Assembly: GCA_937926785.1 (NCBI GenBank)
Contig: CALBBQ010000038.1
Coordinates: 1-64,000, forward strand
Source of the DNA: an uncultured Bacteroidales bacterium
Lineage (GTDB): Bacteria > Bacteroidota > Bacteroidia > Bacteroidales > Tenuifilaceae
Length of the DNA stretch: 64,000 nt
Direction: 5' to 3'
Shown: positions 15,327 to 24,536 of the stretch, piece by piece
Layout: every line of letters begins with the position of its first letter
Position numbering within the stretch: the first letter of the stretch is position 1
Program-made: the position numbers and the translations under genes
Notes under the pieces: generated by a model
What the model was told of the DNA's origin: nothing
Seen by the model: only the letters and a program-made list of their open reading frames with translations
Database searches by the model: none

Positions 15327-18300
15327 ATAGCCTGATTGCTAAAACGGTGATGTCGTCGCGCTGGGGCTCATCGCCCTTAAACATCACAAACTCTTTGAGC
15401 AGATGCGACTGCATCTCGGCCATGCTTAACCCCATGGTGGTGTGCAGGCTGGTATGGAGGCGGCAGGAAGTAAACTTTTTTCTTTGTGGGTTGTTTTGAT
15501 CAACAATACCATCGGTACACATTACCAGCATGTCGCCTTTGTGCATGGAAATCCTCCAGTTGGTGAAATCCTGATCCACATCGGGCAGCACGCTACCAAT
15601 GGATTTGCGGTTCCCTTTTAGGGTTTGAATTTTGCTGTCGCCCTTGTGGTAGTAGTATAAAGGTCGGTTTGCACCGGCATAGGTTACCACAAAACTATCT
15701 TCACCCTTTCGTTCAATCATGCAGAGGGATACATCCATCCCATCGAAGCTATCGCTAACATCTTGCCTCAGAGCTTTTGTAACCTCTTCGCTGAGTTCGG
15801 TTAGTATGGCGGCGGGATTGTGATTTTTCCGCTCCTGAACAATTTCGCTAAGCAACCGGCTACCGATTAACGACATAAATGCACCGGGTACACCATGGCC
15901 GGTGCAGTCTACAACGGCAACAAATAGCTTATCGTTTGGTCGTGCTTTGGGTCCGGCTTGGGTCACCCAGTAAAAATCGCCTGAAACCAGCTCCTTGGGT
16001 TGGTAAATCAGGAAATACTCAAAATCATTACCAAACGAGCTGTCTAAGTCGGGAAGTATGGCTTGCTGAATGGTTTTGGCATACTGAATGCTGTCGTTGA
16101 TATGTCGGTTACGTTCTTCCAACTCATCGCGTTGCGAAAGAATCTCCTCTTTCTGGTGTTGCAGGAGTATGTTCTTTTCGGTAAGCACCCTTTCCGATTC
16201 CTTTAGCTCCTTCGTCCGTTCATCAACCAGTTGCTGGAGCTTGATGTTTGAAATCCGGAGTATGCGTGTGTTAAATCGCACTATGCCCCAAATAATGATC
16301 AGGAGCAAGAGTATGTAGGTGAGAAAAGCATACCATTTCAGGTAGAACGGATTATCGATAACGAACTCAAATGCTTCAACCGTGCTCTCAATATTCTGTA
16401 GGTTTCTCGATTTTACCAGAAACCTGTAGTTGCCCGGGTTCAGGTTGGTGTACTCTTTTGTCCGTTCGGTTTGCCAGTCGCTCCAATCTTCGTCATAACC
16501 TTCCAGTTTATATGAGTAGTACACTTTAAGGTTGGGTTGAAAATAGGGCGTTGCAAAGGTAAAGGTGAGAGAGTTGTTACTATGACTCAACCTGATAGGA
16601 TGAATGGAATTAAAGTGCCTGTGAGGGCGGAATGGTAAAAGTGAACTGCTGTCAAAGGGATTACCTCCGTAGATGAGCTGACGCCTTTTGGTTACCACTT
16701 GCCTGATGTAAGTGCGAGGAATTACATTGTTTTCGAGAAATTCGGAAGGGTTGAACCGAAAGAGTCCGTCGGTGCATGAAATCCATGTTATGTTTTGTTC
16801 ATCGGTATATACATCAAAGAAAACGGTTTCGGGTATTAAGCTGAATTGGGCCGGCGAGCGTTTATAGGTTTTGTTGGGTAGCCTAATTGCCCTTTCAAGC
16901 CATCGGTTTGCAGGAAAGTGGTAGGCTTCGAACCAGATATTGCCGTTACGGTCGCAGCTCAAAACCCTTAGGCTAGTGTTGCCACTTGCAAATTCAGTTC
17001 CTAGTAGGGAGTCGGGAACAAAAGAGTCTTGCTCCCGGCTGTAGCGAGAGAGCCCCTTTTCGGTGCTGGCGTATACCTTATTGTCGATTAGGGTTATTGC
17101 TATGTCATCGCATTTGGGGTTGTAGGGTGGAATGTAAAGCTTGTAGGTTTCGTATTTAAGCTGATAGGGGTTTACTACATCCAAAAAACCAACCCCCTTG
17201 AACCGTAGCGTAAACCAAATGTCTCCCTGTGAGTCCTCCACCATTGTGTAGATCTCGTCCTGGGTTTTCAGGAGGTATCCCAGGTACTTAAACTTTCCGC
17301 CTATTTCCTGGATTATTCCAATCCCATCGCGCAGGCAAGCGTAAATAGTGCCGGGATATAGCTTTGAGGGACAAAGATAATAGGTGTGGCTATTGCAGCC
17401 CGGTAAGAGATTGGCCTGGCTACCGTTAATTTCATAAACCCCGCTGGAAGTGGCTCCAAGAAGATGCTTATGGCCCTTATCGTCGGTGTATGTACTAAGT
17501 TTCCATGATAAGTCGTTTACCCCTTTAACTTTCTCAAAGTGAGAGTTTTTCTTAAGGTAGATTCCTGTGTTAGAGCTGTAGTATATCTTCCCTTCAAAGT
17601 TTACCGCTGATTGCACTACCCCGCTTATCCCATCTTTATCTGTCCAGCTTGTAAGCTGTGAGCGAAAAGGGGTGTATGAGATTCCATTATTGAGAGCCAT
17701 CCAAATATTTTGGGCGTTATCCGAGTAAAGGTACCAGGCGGTATTATCTTGCAGTCCTGTATCTTTATTTATAGCTCTAATAATGTTACCTTTAGAATCG
17801 ATAAAAACTACACCCCCTGAGTATGTTCCAATTGCCCATGTGTTCATATCAACCAGAATGCCGGAGTATATTCGGTTTTCAATGAAGAAGTTATCGTTTG
17901 AGGTGTGGAAAGGGACAAGGGCTACAAAGTCGCTAGGAAGGGATGTGCTCGTTAGGGCTTGACGGTTAAGCAGGTAAAAGCCATTGGTCTGGGTGCCAAT
18001 CAGCAAATAGTGCTCATTAAAGGGGAGTATGGTGTAAACCAGCTGTTTGCCGAGTATTTCGCAGCCCGGAACTTTGGTGAGCGTGTCGTGGTTTAGGTAG
18101 GTGAGCCCATAGTCCCGCTGGTTAATAAAGAATATGTTATCAACCAGATAGGAACGGTGAAATTGGGTTTTGGGTGCCCACACGGTGATGCTTAAATCCT
18201 TGTTAAGCCTGAATAGAGCGTTGAAAGTGGAGAAGAAAACCTCGTTGGAGGTGGGGTAGATTTGGCGGATTAGTCCAGGTTTGGCGTACTGCTCTGGCAG

Positions 18301-18678
18301 GTAGCGGGTTAGCGAGAAGTATTTTGTGGAGTGGGTTGAGTCTGCAGCTAAAAAGCCAAACTCATCTTGGCCCCCCACCCAAACTTTTCCGTACGGATCG
18401 ATCCCTAAGCAGCGAGCCAGCGCATCGTTTATGGAAATATGTCGCCACTCTGACCCGTCGTACTCTATCACTCCTACGTTATTTGCAACGTAAATCATAC
18501 CCCGGCTATCCTGGGTTATTGCCCAGCTTTGGGAGTGACCGTTGTACTGTCGATGATGAAAGTTGACCAGAGGGTGCCTACCTAAATCATCGGAATCAGC
18601 AAGCGTTGATGAAACTTGCAGTGTTAAAAAGAAAACCAGACAAATAAAGCTCCGCACATCAGCACGTATTAAAACCAC
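15325..18678 (-). CDS. Two-component-propeller sensor with SpoIIE (PP2C) phosphatase output
   Basis: 1117 residues. An N-terminal signal sequence leads into about 650 residues of periplasmic beta-propeller repeats (blade cores such as GMIYVANNVGVIEYDG, KVWVGGQDEFGF, NIWMALNNGISY, DIWFTLRFKGVGF). A Y_Y_Y domain follows at about 700-765 (YKLEGYDEDWSDW ... NLNPGNYRFLVKSRN), one membrane helix at about 770-790, a coiled coil, and a C-terminal PP2C-type SpoIIE domain (about 880-1117) with VSGDFYW and VVDCTGHGVPGAFMS. Hybrid sensors of Bacteroidota normally end in a kinase; here the output is a Ser/Thr phosphatase. The likely target is an anti-anti-sigma or STAS protein, fitting the SiaB-like kinase 1.2 kb further on. 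The start is GTG. Confidence 0.9.
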   Translation of the reverse strand: MVLIRADVRSFICLVFFLTLQVSSTLADSDDLGRHPLVNFHHRQYNGHSQSWAITQDSRGMIYVANNVGVIEYDGSEWRHISINDALARCLGIDPYGKVWVGGQDEFGFLAADSTHSTKYFSLTRYLPEQYAKPGLIRQIYPTSNEVFFSTFNALFRLNKDLSITVWAPKTQFHRSYLVDNIFFINQRDYGLTYLNHDTLTKVPGCEILGKQLVYTILPFNEHYLLIGTQTNGFYLLNRQALTSTSLPSDFVALVPFHTSNDNFFIENRIYSGILVDMNTWAIGTYSGGVVFIDSKGNIIRAINKDTGLQDNTAWYLYSDNAQNIWMALNNGISYTPFRSQLTSWTDKDGISGVVQSAVNFEGKIYYSSNTGIYLKKNSHFEKVKGVNDLSWKLSTYTDDKGHKHLLGATSSGVYEINGSQANLLPGCNSHTYYLCPSKLYPGTIYACLRDGIGIIQEIGGKFKYLGYLLKTQDEIYTMVEDSQGDIWFTLRFKGVGFLDVVNPYQLKYETYKLYIPPYNPKCDDIAITLIDNKVYASTEKGLSRYSREQDSFVPDSLLGTEFASGNTSLRVLSCDRNGNIWFEAYHFPANRWLERAIRLPNKTYKRSPAQFSLIPETVFFDVYTDEQNITWISCTDGLFRFNPSEFLENNVIPRTYIRQVVTKRRQLIYGGNPFDSSSLLPFRPHRHFNSIHPIRLSHSNNSLTFTFATPYFQPNLKVYYSYKLEGYDEDWSDWQTERTKEYTNLNPGNYRFLVKSRNLQNIESTVEAFEFVIDNPFYLKWYAFLTYILLLLIIIWGIVRFNTRILRISNIKLQQLVDERTKELKESERVLTEKNILLQHQKEEILSQRDELEERNRHINDSIQYAKTIQQAILPDLDSSFGNDFEYFLIYQPKELVSGDFYWVTQAGPKARPNDKLFVAVVDCTGHGVPGAFMSLIGSRLLSEIVQERKNHNPAAILTELSEEVTKALRQDVSDSFDGMDVSLCMIERKGEDSFVVTYAGANRPLYYYHKGDSKIQTLKGNRKSIGSVLPDVDQDFTNWRISMHKGDMLVMCTDGIVDQNNPQRKKFTSCRLHTSLHTTMGLSMAEMQSHLLKEFVMFKGDEPQRDDITVLAIRL

Positions 18679-18710
18679 AGCAAGTTATTAAAAGATTGAA
18701 TACGGAACAA

Positions 18711-18734
18711 TAAAAAAAGGGCTAAAAGCCCTTT
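18711..18734 (-). terminator. Terminator of YD-repeat gene
   Basis: Eight-base arms AAAGGGCT and AGCCCTTT around a three-base loop, followed on the minus strand by a run of T (plus strand AAAAAAA at 18712-18718). It lies 22 bases beyond the stop codon at 18757. Confidence 0.85.
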
Positions 18735-18756
18735 GCTGAGAGACAAATTTTATTTT

Positions 18757-19737
18757 TTACCTGAATTTATAGGAATAGCGGTACACCACACGGTAGTTGT
18801 AATCGGAGTAGTACGCATCCACCTCATCAATATTCCCTTTGCTGTCAATTTTATAGTTCCGGCGTGAGTAATCTGATGCCCCATCCTCATACCACTTTTC
18901 CTCTAGGAGGTTACCTTGGCTATCGTAATTATAGGCGCTGTAAAGTATTTTTTGGGTCCCGGGTTTGGTAAGGTACACCTCAACCAACTGCTTCTTTGTG
19001 TCATACTTATATTCATAGCTCGCTCTTGGCTCTCCTCCGTGATACTCGGTTTTAGCTTGAAGCAAATCATCGGTTCCGTATTTGAAGGTGGTTCGGCCCA
19101 ACTCCTTACCTGCTGCAGTGAAATTTTTCTCGTCGATAACCCTGCCTGCGTCATCAATCACACGCTCAACTGTGCGGTTTAGGGTTCCAGCAGGTTTGTA
19201 TATAGATATCATAATTTTTGAGTCAGCGTACTCAAACACCCATTTCTCCTCGACGGCGTTACCTGCATTATACTTTGTGATCTCCTTTTGCTTACCATCG
19301 GGGGTGTATGAGTAGGCTATCCGGTATGTTGTTTTCCCATCGTAGCCCATTTCGGTAAGCTTGTTTCCTTTGGAGTCGTAGGTGAAGGCTTGGCGAAACG
19401 ACAAGGAAAATCCTTTGCCCGGAATATCCTGGAACTGTTGGTATTCTATTTTCCTATTCTGATTGTCGTACTTGTAAATATGACGCGATCCTACCTCGCC
19501 GTTCTGCTTGTAGTTAATAACCTCAACAATATTGCCTTGCTTGTCGTAGTTGGTTTCAACTGTTTTGAAACCCTTGCTGTCCACCTTGTCCTTAACAAAC
19601 CGATGGGTCCATTGGGTGATGCTCTCAATCTTGTTCTGAGCTATTTTTTCTCGGCTCATCAGCTCGGTAATGGTTTGAGCCGAGATGGCTTGTGTATATA
19701 GAAGTAGTAAAACGGTAGGTATAGTAAACGCTCTCAT
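18757..19737 (-). CDS. Secreted YD-repeat (RHS-like) protein
   Basis: About 326 residues from the ATG at 19737; an upstream TTG would add three residues. A signal peptide ends at AISAQ. The mature part is a series of about 20-25-residue beta repeats with the pattern YDxxGNxxE (YDKQGNIVEVINY, YDNQNRKIEYQQF, YDSKGNKLTEMGY, YDSQGNLLEEKWY), as in RHS/YD-repeat proteins, but without the RHS core shell or a C-terminal toxin. It is probably a periplasmic or surface beta-solenoid. It has its own promoter and terminator and lies between the SpoIIE and SiaB-like genes. The function is unknown. Confidence 0.75.
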   Translation of the reverse strand: MRAFTIPTVLLLLYTQAISAQTITELMSREKIAQNKIESITQWTHRFVKDKVDSKGFKTVETNYDKQGNIVEVINYKQNGEVGSRHIYKYDNQNRKIEYQQFQDIPGKGFSLSFRQAFTYDSKGNKLTEMGYDGKTTYRIAYSYTPDGKQKEITKYNAGNAVEEKWVFEYADSKIMISIYKPAGTLNRTVERVIDDAGRVIDEKNFTAAGKELGRTTFKYGTDDLLQAKTEYHGGEPRASYEYKYDTKKQLVEVYLTKPGTQKILYSAYNYDSQGNLLEEKWYEDGASDYSRRNYKIDSKGNIDEVDAYYSDYNYRVVYRYSYKFR

Positions 19738-19773
19738 GGTTGTCAAGCTTCGTTTATATCATTCAAACTTTTG

Positions 19774-19807
19774 CAAATATAACAAAAACCGAAAGAGTTA
19801 TTACAAA
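19774..19807 (-). promoter_or_regulatory. Promoter of YD-repeat gene
   Basis: The minus strand reads TTTG (plus 19804-19807), 22 bases, then TATATTTG (plus 19774-19781), close to the Bacteroidota TTTG / TAnnTTTG pattern. The ATG at 19737 is 36 bases downstream. Confidence 0.6.
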
Positions 19808-19854
19808 TAACGTGCCTAATAGTAGATTAAGGGGAGGGGGGTTAAAATAACCGA

Positions 19855-20427
19855 CTATTCATCTTCCTCAGTGGTAATCGGAATGGTTACAGCCAGGATA
19901 AAGAAGTGCCGATTGTTCTCGTAGGGCACGAAGTGGTAGTAGAGTTTCCGTTTCGATTTGCGGGCAATGTCAATAAGCCCTAATCCGGCTCCGCCTTTTT
20001 CATTTAGCTCACCCTCAACCATCTGTTGCATGAACATTTCCTTCAGCTGCGAGGGCGAAGCAGAGTTTAATCGCTCGAGCCTTTGCTCTAGAACCGGAAC
20101 TTTGTCGTTTCGAATCAGGTTTCCCGTTACGATGTAAAAGCTATCGCGTTCCTTACCCACTACAAAGAGCCCGTTGCCAATCTGCTTTTCCTTCTCATCA
20201 TAGTCATCGGAATGCTTGGTGATATTTTGAAGGCATTCAATTATGATGTGGAATACCCGTTTTCGGGTAGCAGTGGGGACATTCATCTCGGCAATCTTCC
20301 GATTGGCCATGAATGCAAACGAACGCATAATCTGATGGTTCATCTCTCCTTTATAGATGAGAGGAAAACCACTTGCTGCAATTTCGTTTGCCAGGGTCGA
20401 TTTTATGAAATAAATGACGCTATCCAT
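19855..20427 (-). CDS. SiaB-like protein kinase (DUF6272 type)
   Basis: About 190 residues; the ATG at 20427 is preferred over a TTG one codon earlier. A GHKL ATPase core is visible: N-box-like ECLQNITKHSDD (about 64-75) and G-box GGAGLGLIDIARKSKRKLYYHF (about 142-163), followed by a strand FFILAVTI. This resembles SiaB-family kinases, which phosphorylate a STAS-like partner that a SpoIIE phosphatase (SiaA) dephosphorylates. The propeller-SpoIIE gene upstream on the same strand is the obvious candidate partner, although the YD-repeat gene with its own promoter lies between. No SiaC/DUF1987 gene is visible nearby. Confidence 0.75.
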   Translation of the reverse strand: MDSVIYFIKSTLANEIAASGFPLIYKGEMNHQIMRSFAFMANRKIAEMNVPTATRKRVFHIIIECLQNITKHSDDYDEKEKQIGNGLFVVGKERDSFYIVTGNLIRNDKVPVLEQRLERLNSASPSQLKEMFMQQMVEGELNEKGGAGLGLIDIARKSKRKLYYHFVPYENNRHFFILAVTIPITTEEDE

Positions 20428-20591
20428 CAATCAAAATATCAGTTGAAGATAGGTATTTTATCCGAACATAACAAAATTATTGTTTACAAACTTCTTGCCC
20501 TTTTTTATGAAATGCTCAGTTTTGAGGATAAAATGGACGATTTGGTTCATGAAAAAAGTTACCTCAAGGTGAATGCAAGGTTAAGGTAATG

Positions 20592-21581
20592 TTATTTTAT
20601 GAATACCTCCAGAATGGCGCAATGCCCGATGGGTCGGAGAATGATGTTTTTAAGGTCGGCAGGTATGAGAACGGTTTCCCCTAATGTAAGGGTTTCGCTT
20701 TCGCCTGACCCGTAAATCACTTGACACTCCCCATCGATACAGGTGTATATAACAAATGAGTCTAGTAGATTGTAATCGCGTTGTATGGCGCTGCTAAATG
20801 CCAGGCGATTAGTAGTAAAGTATTGACACGAAGCCAGCTCGGTGGTTTTGTTGTTTTCAATGGGAGGGTTGGTTTTAGGTTGAGTTACCCCTTTAAAGTC
20901 AATAACGTCTATTGCCAGCTCAGTGTGCAGCTCCCTGGATTTTCCTTGCGAGTCGGTTCGGTTCCAGTCAAAAATTCGATAGGTGATATCGGAGGTTTGC
21001 TGGATTTCGGCAAGTAAAACACCTTTCCCAATGGCATGAACCCTGCCAGACGGTATAAAAAACACATCACCCTTAGTGGCTGGCTCATGATGCAACAGGT
21101 CGGGTAAGTTGCCGTTTCGGAGAGCTAAAAGATAATCCTCGCGCGATGTGTCGTTCTTAAATCCGGTGATAATCTTTGAATCATTTTCTGCATCAATGAT
21201 GTACCACATTTCGGTTTTACCGTAAGCATGGTGGCGGTTGCGGGCGGTATCATCATCCGGATGAACCTGTATGGATAGCGTTTCGGTGGCATCTATCAAC
21301 TTGATAAGTAAAGGGAATTCTTCGCCAAACTTTTCGAAAATGCTTTCCCCAACCAGTTCGCCCATGTAAATCTCAATCAGTTCGTTTAGCGTGTTGCCTG
21401 CCAGGAATCCATTATGAACTATCGAAACGTCGCCCTCTACCCCTGAAATCTCCCAGCTCTCGCCACAACGCAGCATGCCTTTGGGCAATTTCTTACCCAT
21501 TAGGGTTTGAAGTTTGTTGCCTCCCCATATTCTTTCTTTCAGAATGGGGGTGAATTTTAGTGGGTATAGCGTTGGGCTCAT
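20592..21581 (-). CDS. manA: Class I mannose-6-phosphate isomerase
   Basis: A zinc enzyme interconverting fructose-6-phosphate and mannose-6-phosphate, for GDP-sugar synthesis or mannose use. The 329 residues match the short Bacillus-type class. Visible motifs are PILKERIWGGNKL at the N terminus, IQVHPDD with zinc-ligand histidine, KTEMWYIIDAE, and the active-site stretch VHAIGKGVLLAEIQQTSD. The C-terminal cupin half is present. It is divergent from udk with a shared palindromic promoter between them. Confidence 0.94.
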   Translation of the reverse strand: MSPTLYPLKFTPILKERIWGGNKLQTLMGKKLPKGMLRCGESWEISGVEGDVSIVHNGFLAGNTLNELIEIYMGELVGESIFEKFGEEFPLLIKLIDATETLSIQVHPDDDTARNRHHAYGKTEMWYIIDAENDSKIITGFKNDTSREDYLLALRNGNLPDLLHHEPATKGDVFFIPSGRVHAIGKGVLLAEIQQTSDITYRIFDWNRTDSQGKSRELHTELAIDVIDFKGVTQPKTNPPIENNKTTELASCQYFTTNRLAFSSAIQRDYNLLDSFVIYTCIDGECQVIYGSGESETLTLGETVLIPADLKNIILRPIGHCAILEVFIK

Positions 21582-21624
21582 GATTATGAAGTATTTTTTC
21601 TTTTTTTCGTTTAACTTGCTTTAG

Positions 21625-21640
21625 TACCTTTGCAAAGGTA
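21625..21640. promoter_or_regulatory. Back-to-back -7 elements of manA and udk
   Basis: TACCTTTGCAAAGGTA is a perfect 16-base palindrome. Its left half is a TAnnTTTG -7 element for udk (plus), and its right half, read on the minus strand, is the same element for manA. Both ATGs are at sensible distances (28 bases to udk, 43 to manA). Confidence 0.7.
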
Positions 21641-21660
21641 ACACATTTAAAATTGAATAC

Positions 21661-22284
21661 ATGCTAATAATAGGAATTGCAGGTGGAACAGGCTCGGGTA
21701 AAACAACTGTAGTTAATAAAATAATTGAGCTGCTTCCCAAGGGTGAGGTGGTAGTCATCCCTCAGGACTCCTACTACCGTGATAACTCACACTTGCCCCT
21801 GGAGCAAAGGCAGGAGATGAACTTTGACCATCCCGATTCTATCGAGTTCGAGCTCCTGGTTCAGCACATTAAAGATCTGAAAGCAGGCAAGGCCATTCAT
21901 CAACCCATCTACTCCTACCTTACCTGCACCAGGGCTCCAGAAACAATACCCATTGAACCCCGGCATGTGGTAATTGTAGAGGGAATTTTGATTTTTACCT
22001 GTGAGGAGCTGCGGAAATTGCTCGACATTAAGGTTTTTGTAGATGCCGATGCCGACGACAGGCTTTCGCGTGTGATTGCCCGCGATATCGTTGAACGTGG
22101 ACGTTCAGTTAATAAGGTGCTTGAACGCTACGAGAAAACCGTTAAACCCATGCACCTTCAGTTCATTGAGCCTACCAAACGCTACGCCGACATAATCGTT
22201 CCGCAAGGCGGAAATAATTCTGTTGCTATTAGTATTTTAACTTCGATTATTGAAAAAACTTTACGTTCGCATAACTTATTATAG
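21661..22284 (+). CDS. udk: Uridine kinase
   Basis: It phosphorylates uridine and cytidine for pyrimidine salvage. The 207 residues have the P-loop GGTGSGKTT (9-17), QDSYYRD, NFDHPDS, the YSYLTCTR substrate segment, VVIVEGILIF (Walker B), and RDIVERGRSV with the lid arginines. The length is that of the bacterial single-domain enzyme. The exonuclease gene follows after two bases. A second, larger uridine-kinase-like gene lies at 33093. Confidence 0.95.
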   Translation: MLIIGIAGGTGSGKTTVVNKIIELLPKGEVVVIPQDSYYRDNSHLPLEQRQEMNFDHPDSIEFELLVQHIKDLKAGKAIHQPIYSYLTCTRAPETIPIEPRHVVIVEGILIFTCEELRKLLDIKVFVDADADDRLSRVIARDIVERGRSVNKVLERYEKTVKPMHLQFIEPTKRYADIIVPQGGNNSVAISILTSIIEKTLRSHNLL

Positions 22285-22286
22285 CC

Positions 22287-23012
22287 ATGCTGGATGATGT
22301 GAAACCCGATGAGGTGTTATTCCTCGATATAGAAACAGTACCCCAGTACGCAACCTACGAAGATATGCCCGACGAGTTCAGGGCGTTATGGGATAAAAAG
22401 GCGGGTACTCTGGCTCGTAATAACGAATTGCCAGGAGAGCTTTACCAGCGAGCCGGCATATATGCCGAATTTGGAAAGATTGTTTGCATATCGGTTGGGC
22501 TTATCGTTCCACAGAATGGCGCCTTAGCGTTCAGAGTAAAATCTTACTATGGCGATAACGAGGCAACCCTGCTCTCCGATTTCGGCTCAATGCTGAAAAA
22601 TCTGGTAAATCGTAAACCCAACCTAAACCTTTGTGCCCATAACGGAAAAGAGTTCGACTTTCCGTTCATTGCCCGTCGGATGCTGGTAAACGGCCTAAGA
22701 ATACCCGATATGCTCAATGTGGCCGGACGGAAACCCTGGGAGGTAAAATTCCTCGATACCATGGAGCTATGGAAGTTTGGCGATATCAAGCACTACACCT
22801 CGCTCAACCTGTTGGCCTACATTTTTGGAATTCCCTCACCCAAGGATGATATCGACGGGTCTCAGGTTGCTAACTGCTACTATGTTCAAAAGGACTTGCA
22901 GCGCATAGCTCTTTACTGCGAAAAGGATGTACTAACAGTAGCTCAGCTTCTGCTTCGTTACAAGGGGGTACCATTAATACCTGCGGAAATGGTCATCCGC
23001 TCGGCCGATTAA
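22287..23012 (+). CDS. Predicted 3'-5' exonuclease, DEDDy PolB-like
   Basis: 241 residues with the three exonuclease motifs of the DnaQ/RNase D superfamily: LFLDIETVP (ExoI, Asp and Glu), LCAHNGKEFDFPFIARR (ExoII) and YCEKDVLTVAQLL (ExoIII with Tyr and Asp, hence DEDDy). It resembles stand-alone predicted 3'-5' exonucleases related to the proofreading domain of family B polymerases; no polymerase part is attached. It starts two bases after udk, so they are one unit. Its stop codon overlaps the stop of the convergent hydrolase through TTAA. Its in vivo substrate is not known. Confidence 0.88.
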   Translation: MLDDVKPDEVLFLDIETVPQYATYEDMPDEFRALWDKKAGTLARNNELPGELYQRAGIYAEFGKIVCISVGLIVPQNGALAFRVKSYYGDNEATLLSDFGSMLKNLVNRKPNLNLCAHNGKEFDFPFIARRMLVNGLRIPDMLNVAGRKPWEVKFLDTMELWKFGDIKHYTSLNLLAYIFGIPSPKDDIDGSQVANCYYVQKDLQRIALYCEKDVLTVAQLLLRYKGVPLIPAEMVIRSAD

Positions 23013-23803
23013 CCAAGGAACATTTTAAGCGCACCAATGAATTGGACAGGTTGCTCAGCATGCACCCAATGGCCTGCTTGGTGGATGCTAATGACCGTGG
23101 ACCGAGGGTACACTTCTTTCAATCTGAAAACCTGATGAATGGGTATGTAATCCGATCTTTCGCCACGAATGAAAAGAACATCAGCATTTTTTGCTGAGCC
23201 CGCATCAACATCAACACCAAGTAACATTTGCTCCAGGTTTTGTTCCAGCGCTCCGATGTTAAGCACCCATTCAAAACCTGATGGTTTACGTTTGAAGTTC
23301 TTCAGCAGGAATTGCCTCAAACGGCTATCCGGAATAAATGCTGATAGTGCACGTTCCGCTTCCTCGCGGGTTTTAAACCTTTCGGGTTGAACCGATTTTA
23401 GCGATTCGATTATGCTGCTATGCTCCGCATATGTTCTCCGAAACCAGCTATCCTCCGGATGGTAGCCCCATGGTGCAACATCAACCACTACCAGCTTGGC
23501 TACCATCTCTGGGTGTTGCGACTGGAGTAGCATGGCTACCCGACCTCCCATGGAGTGGCCCACCAGGTGAAACTTCTCCAAACCTAAATCCATTGCCAAT
23601 TCATATAGGTCGTTTGCCATAGCCGCATAGCTATGAACCGGAGAATGTGGGCTTTGCCCATGGTTTCGCTGGTCGGGTATGATTACACGAAATTGATCGG
23701 AGAGTTGCTTGGCTATGGACATCCAATTGTCGGAAGATCCGTAGAGCCCATGAAGTATTATCACCGGAAAACCGGAACCCGTCTGCCTGAAGAAGAGTTT
23801 CAT
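23009..23803 (-). CDS. Alpha/beta hydrolase, YbfF-like
   Basis: 264 residues of a soluble alpha/beta-hydrolase. Visible are the oxyanion segment ILHGLYGSSDNW, DQRNHG (strand 4 turn), the nucleophile elbow GHSMGG with Ser84, an acidic residue in the VLFIRGERSDYI region, and the catalytic histidine in HQAGHWVHAEQP near 246. The pattern DQRNHGxSPHS with HSMGGK/R is that of the YbfF-type esterases, whose physiological substrate is unsettled. It follows pdxJ directly and is presumably in the same unit. Confidence 0.85.
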   Translation of the reverse strand: MKLFFRQTGSGFPVIILHGLYGSSDNWMSIAKQLSDQFRVIIPDQRNHGQSPHSPVHSYAAMANDLYELAMDLGLEKFHLVGHSMGGRVAMLLQSQHPEMVAKLVVVDVAPWGYHPEDSWFRRTYAEHSSIIESLKSVQPERFKTREEAERALSAFIPDSRLRQFLLKNFKRKPSGFEWVLNIGALEQNLEQMLLGVDVDAGSAKNADVLFIRGERSDYIPIHQVFRLKEVYPRSTVISIHQAGHWVHAEQPVQFIGALKMFLG

Positions 23804-24520
23804 TTAATATCGTAGCTGCTTCAGGTACAATTGTATGGTATTTTCAAGCCCAAAGTATAGCGCATCGCTAATCAGAGCGTGCCCAATGGATACTTCAAGA
23901 AGTCCGGGAATGTTGCGGGCAAAAAAGTTCAGATTTTCCAGGTTCAGATCATGTCCGGCATTTAAACCAAGTCCAACTTCCTGAGCAGCAAGCGCTGCTT
24001 TTACAAATGGCTCAATCGCTTTTTCTGGCCCAAAAGGATACTGCGATGCGTATGGTTCGGTGTACAGCTCTATTCGGTTTGTACCCGTATCGGCAGCATG
24101 CTTCACCATCTCAACATCAGCATTTACAAAAATGGATGTCCTTATACCCTTTTCCTGAAAAACCGGGATGATCTTTTTCAAAAAAGCTTTGTTGGCTATG
24201 GTATCCCAGCCGGTATTGGAGGTTAGGGCATCAGGGGGATCGGGTACCAGAGTTACCTGATGGGGTACAACGCTTAGCACCAGGTTTATGAACGATTCGC
24301 TTGGGTAACCCTCAATGTTAAACTCGGTGGTTATGATTGGCCTGATATCCATTACATCCTGGTAACGTATGTGCCGCTCATCGGGGCGGGGATGTACCGT
24401 GATCCCCTCAGCTCCAAAACGTTGGCAGTCTATGGCAGCCTTCAGCACGTCGGGAATATTACCCCCGCGTGCATTGCGTAGGGTGGCAATTTTGTTTATA
24501 TTTACGCTTAATCGTGTCAT
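23804..24520 (-). CDS. pdxJ: Pyridoxine 5'-phosphate synthase
   Basis: It condenses 1-deoxyxylulose-5-phosphate with aminoacetone phosphate in the DXP-dependent vitamin B6 pathway. About 238 residues from the ATG at 24520; a TTG three codons upstream is less likely because it lies too close to the promoter. Signature segments are [59 protein letters not shown], and the C-terminal [14 protein letters not shown] and [12 protein letters not shown]. It is divergent from the CBS gene. Confidence 0.96.
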   Translation of the reverse strand: MTRLSVNINKIATLRNARGGNIPDVLKAAIDCQRFGAEGITVHPRPDERHIRYQDVMDIRPIITTEFNIEGYPSESFINLVLSVVPHQVTLVPDPPDALTSNTGWDTIANKAFLKKIIPVFQEKGIRTSIFVNADVEMVKHAADTGTNRIELYTEPYASQYPFGPEKAIEPFVKAALAAQEVGLGLNAGHDLNLENLNFFARNIPGLLEVSIGHALISDALYFGLENTIQLYLKQLRY

Positions 24521-24536
24521 TGCATCCAAATTAGTT

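Noticed and set aside
20212..20589. Plus-strand open frame of 125 codons between and over the SiaB-like gene start
   Set aside because: Its first 216 bases are antisense to the confident SiaB-like gene. The last 45 codons lie in the gap and read as a plausible hydrophilic peptide, but there is no promoter, no family match and no independent start, so it is not annotated.
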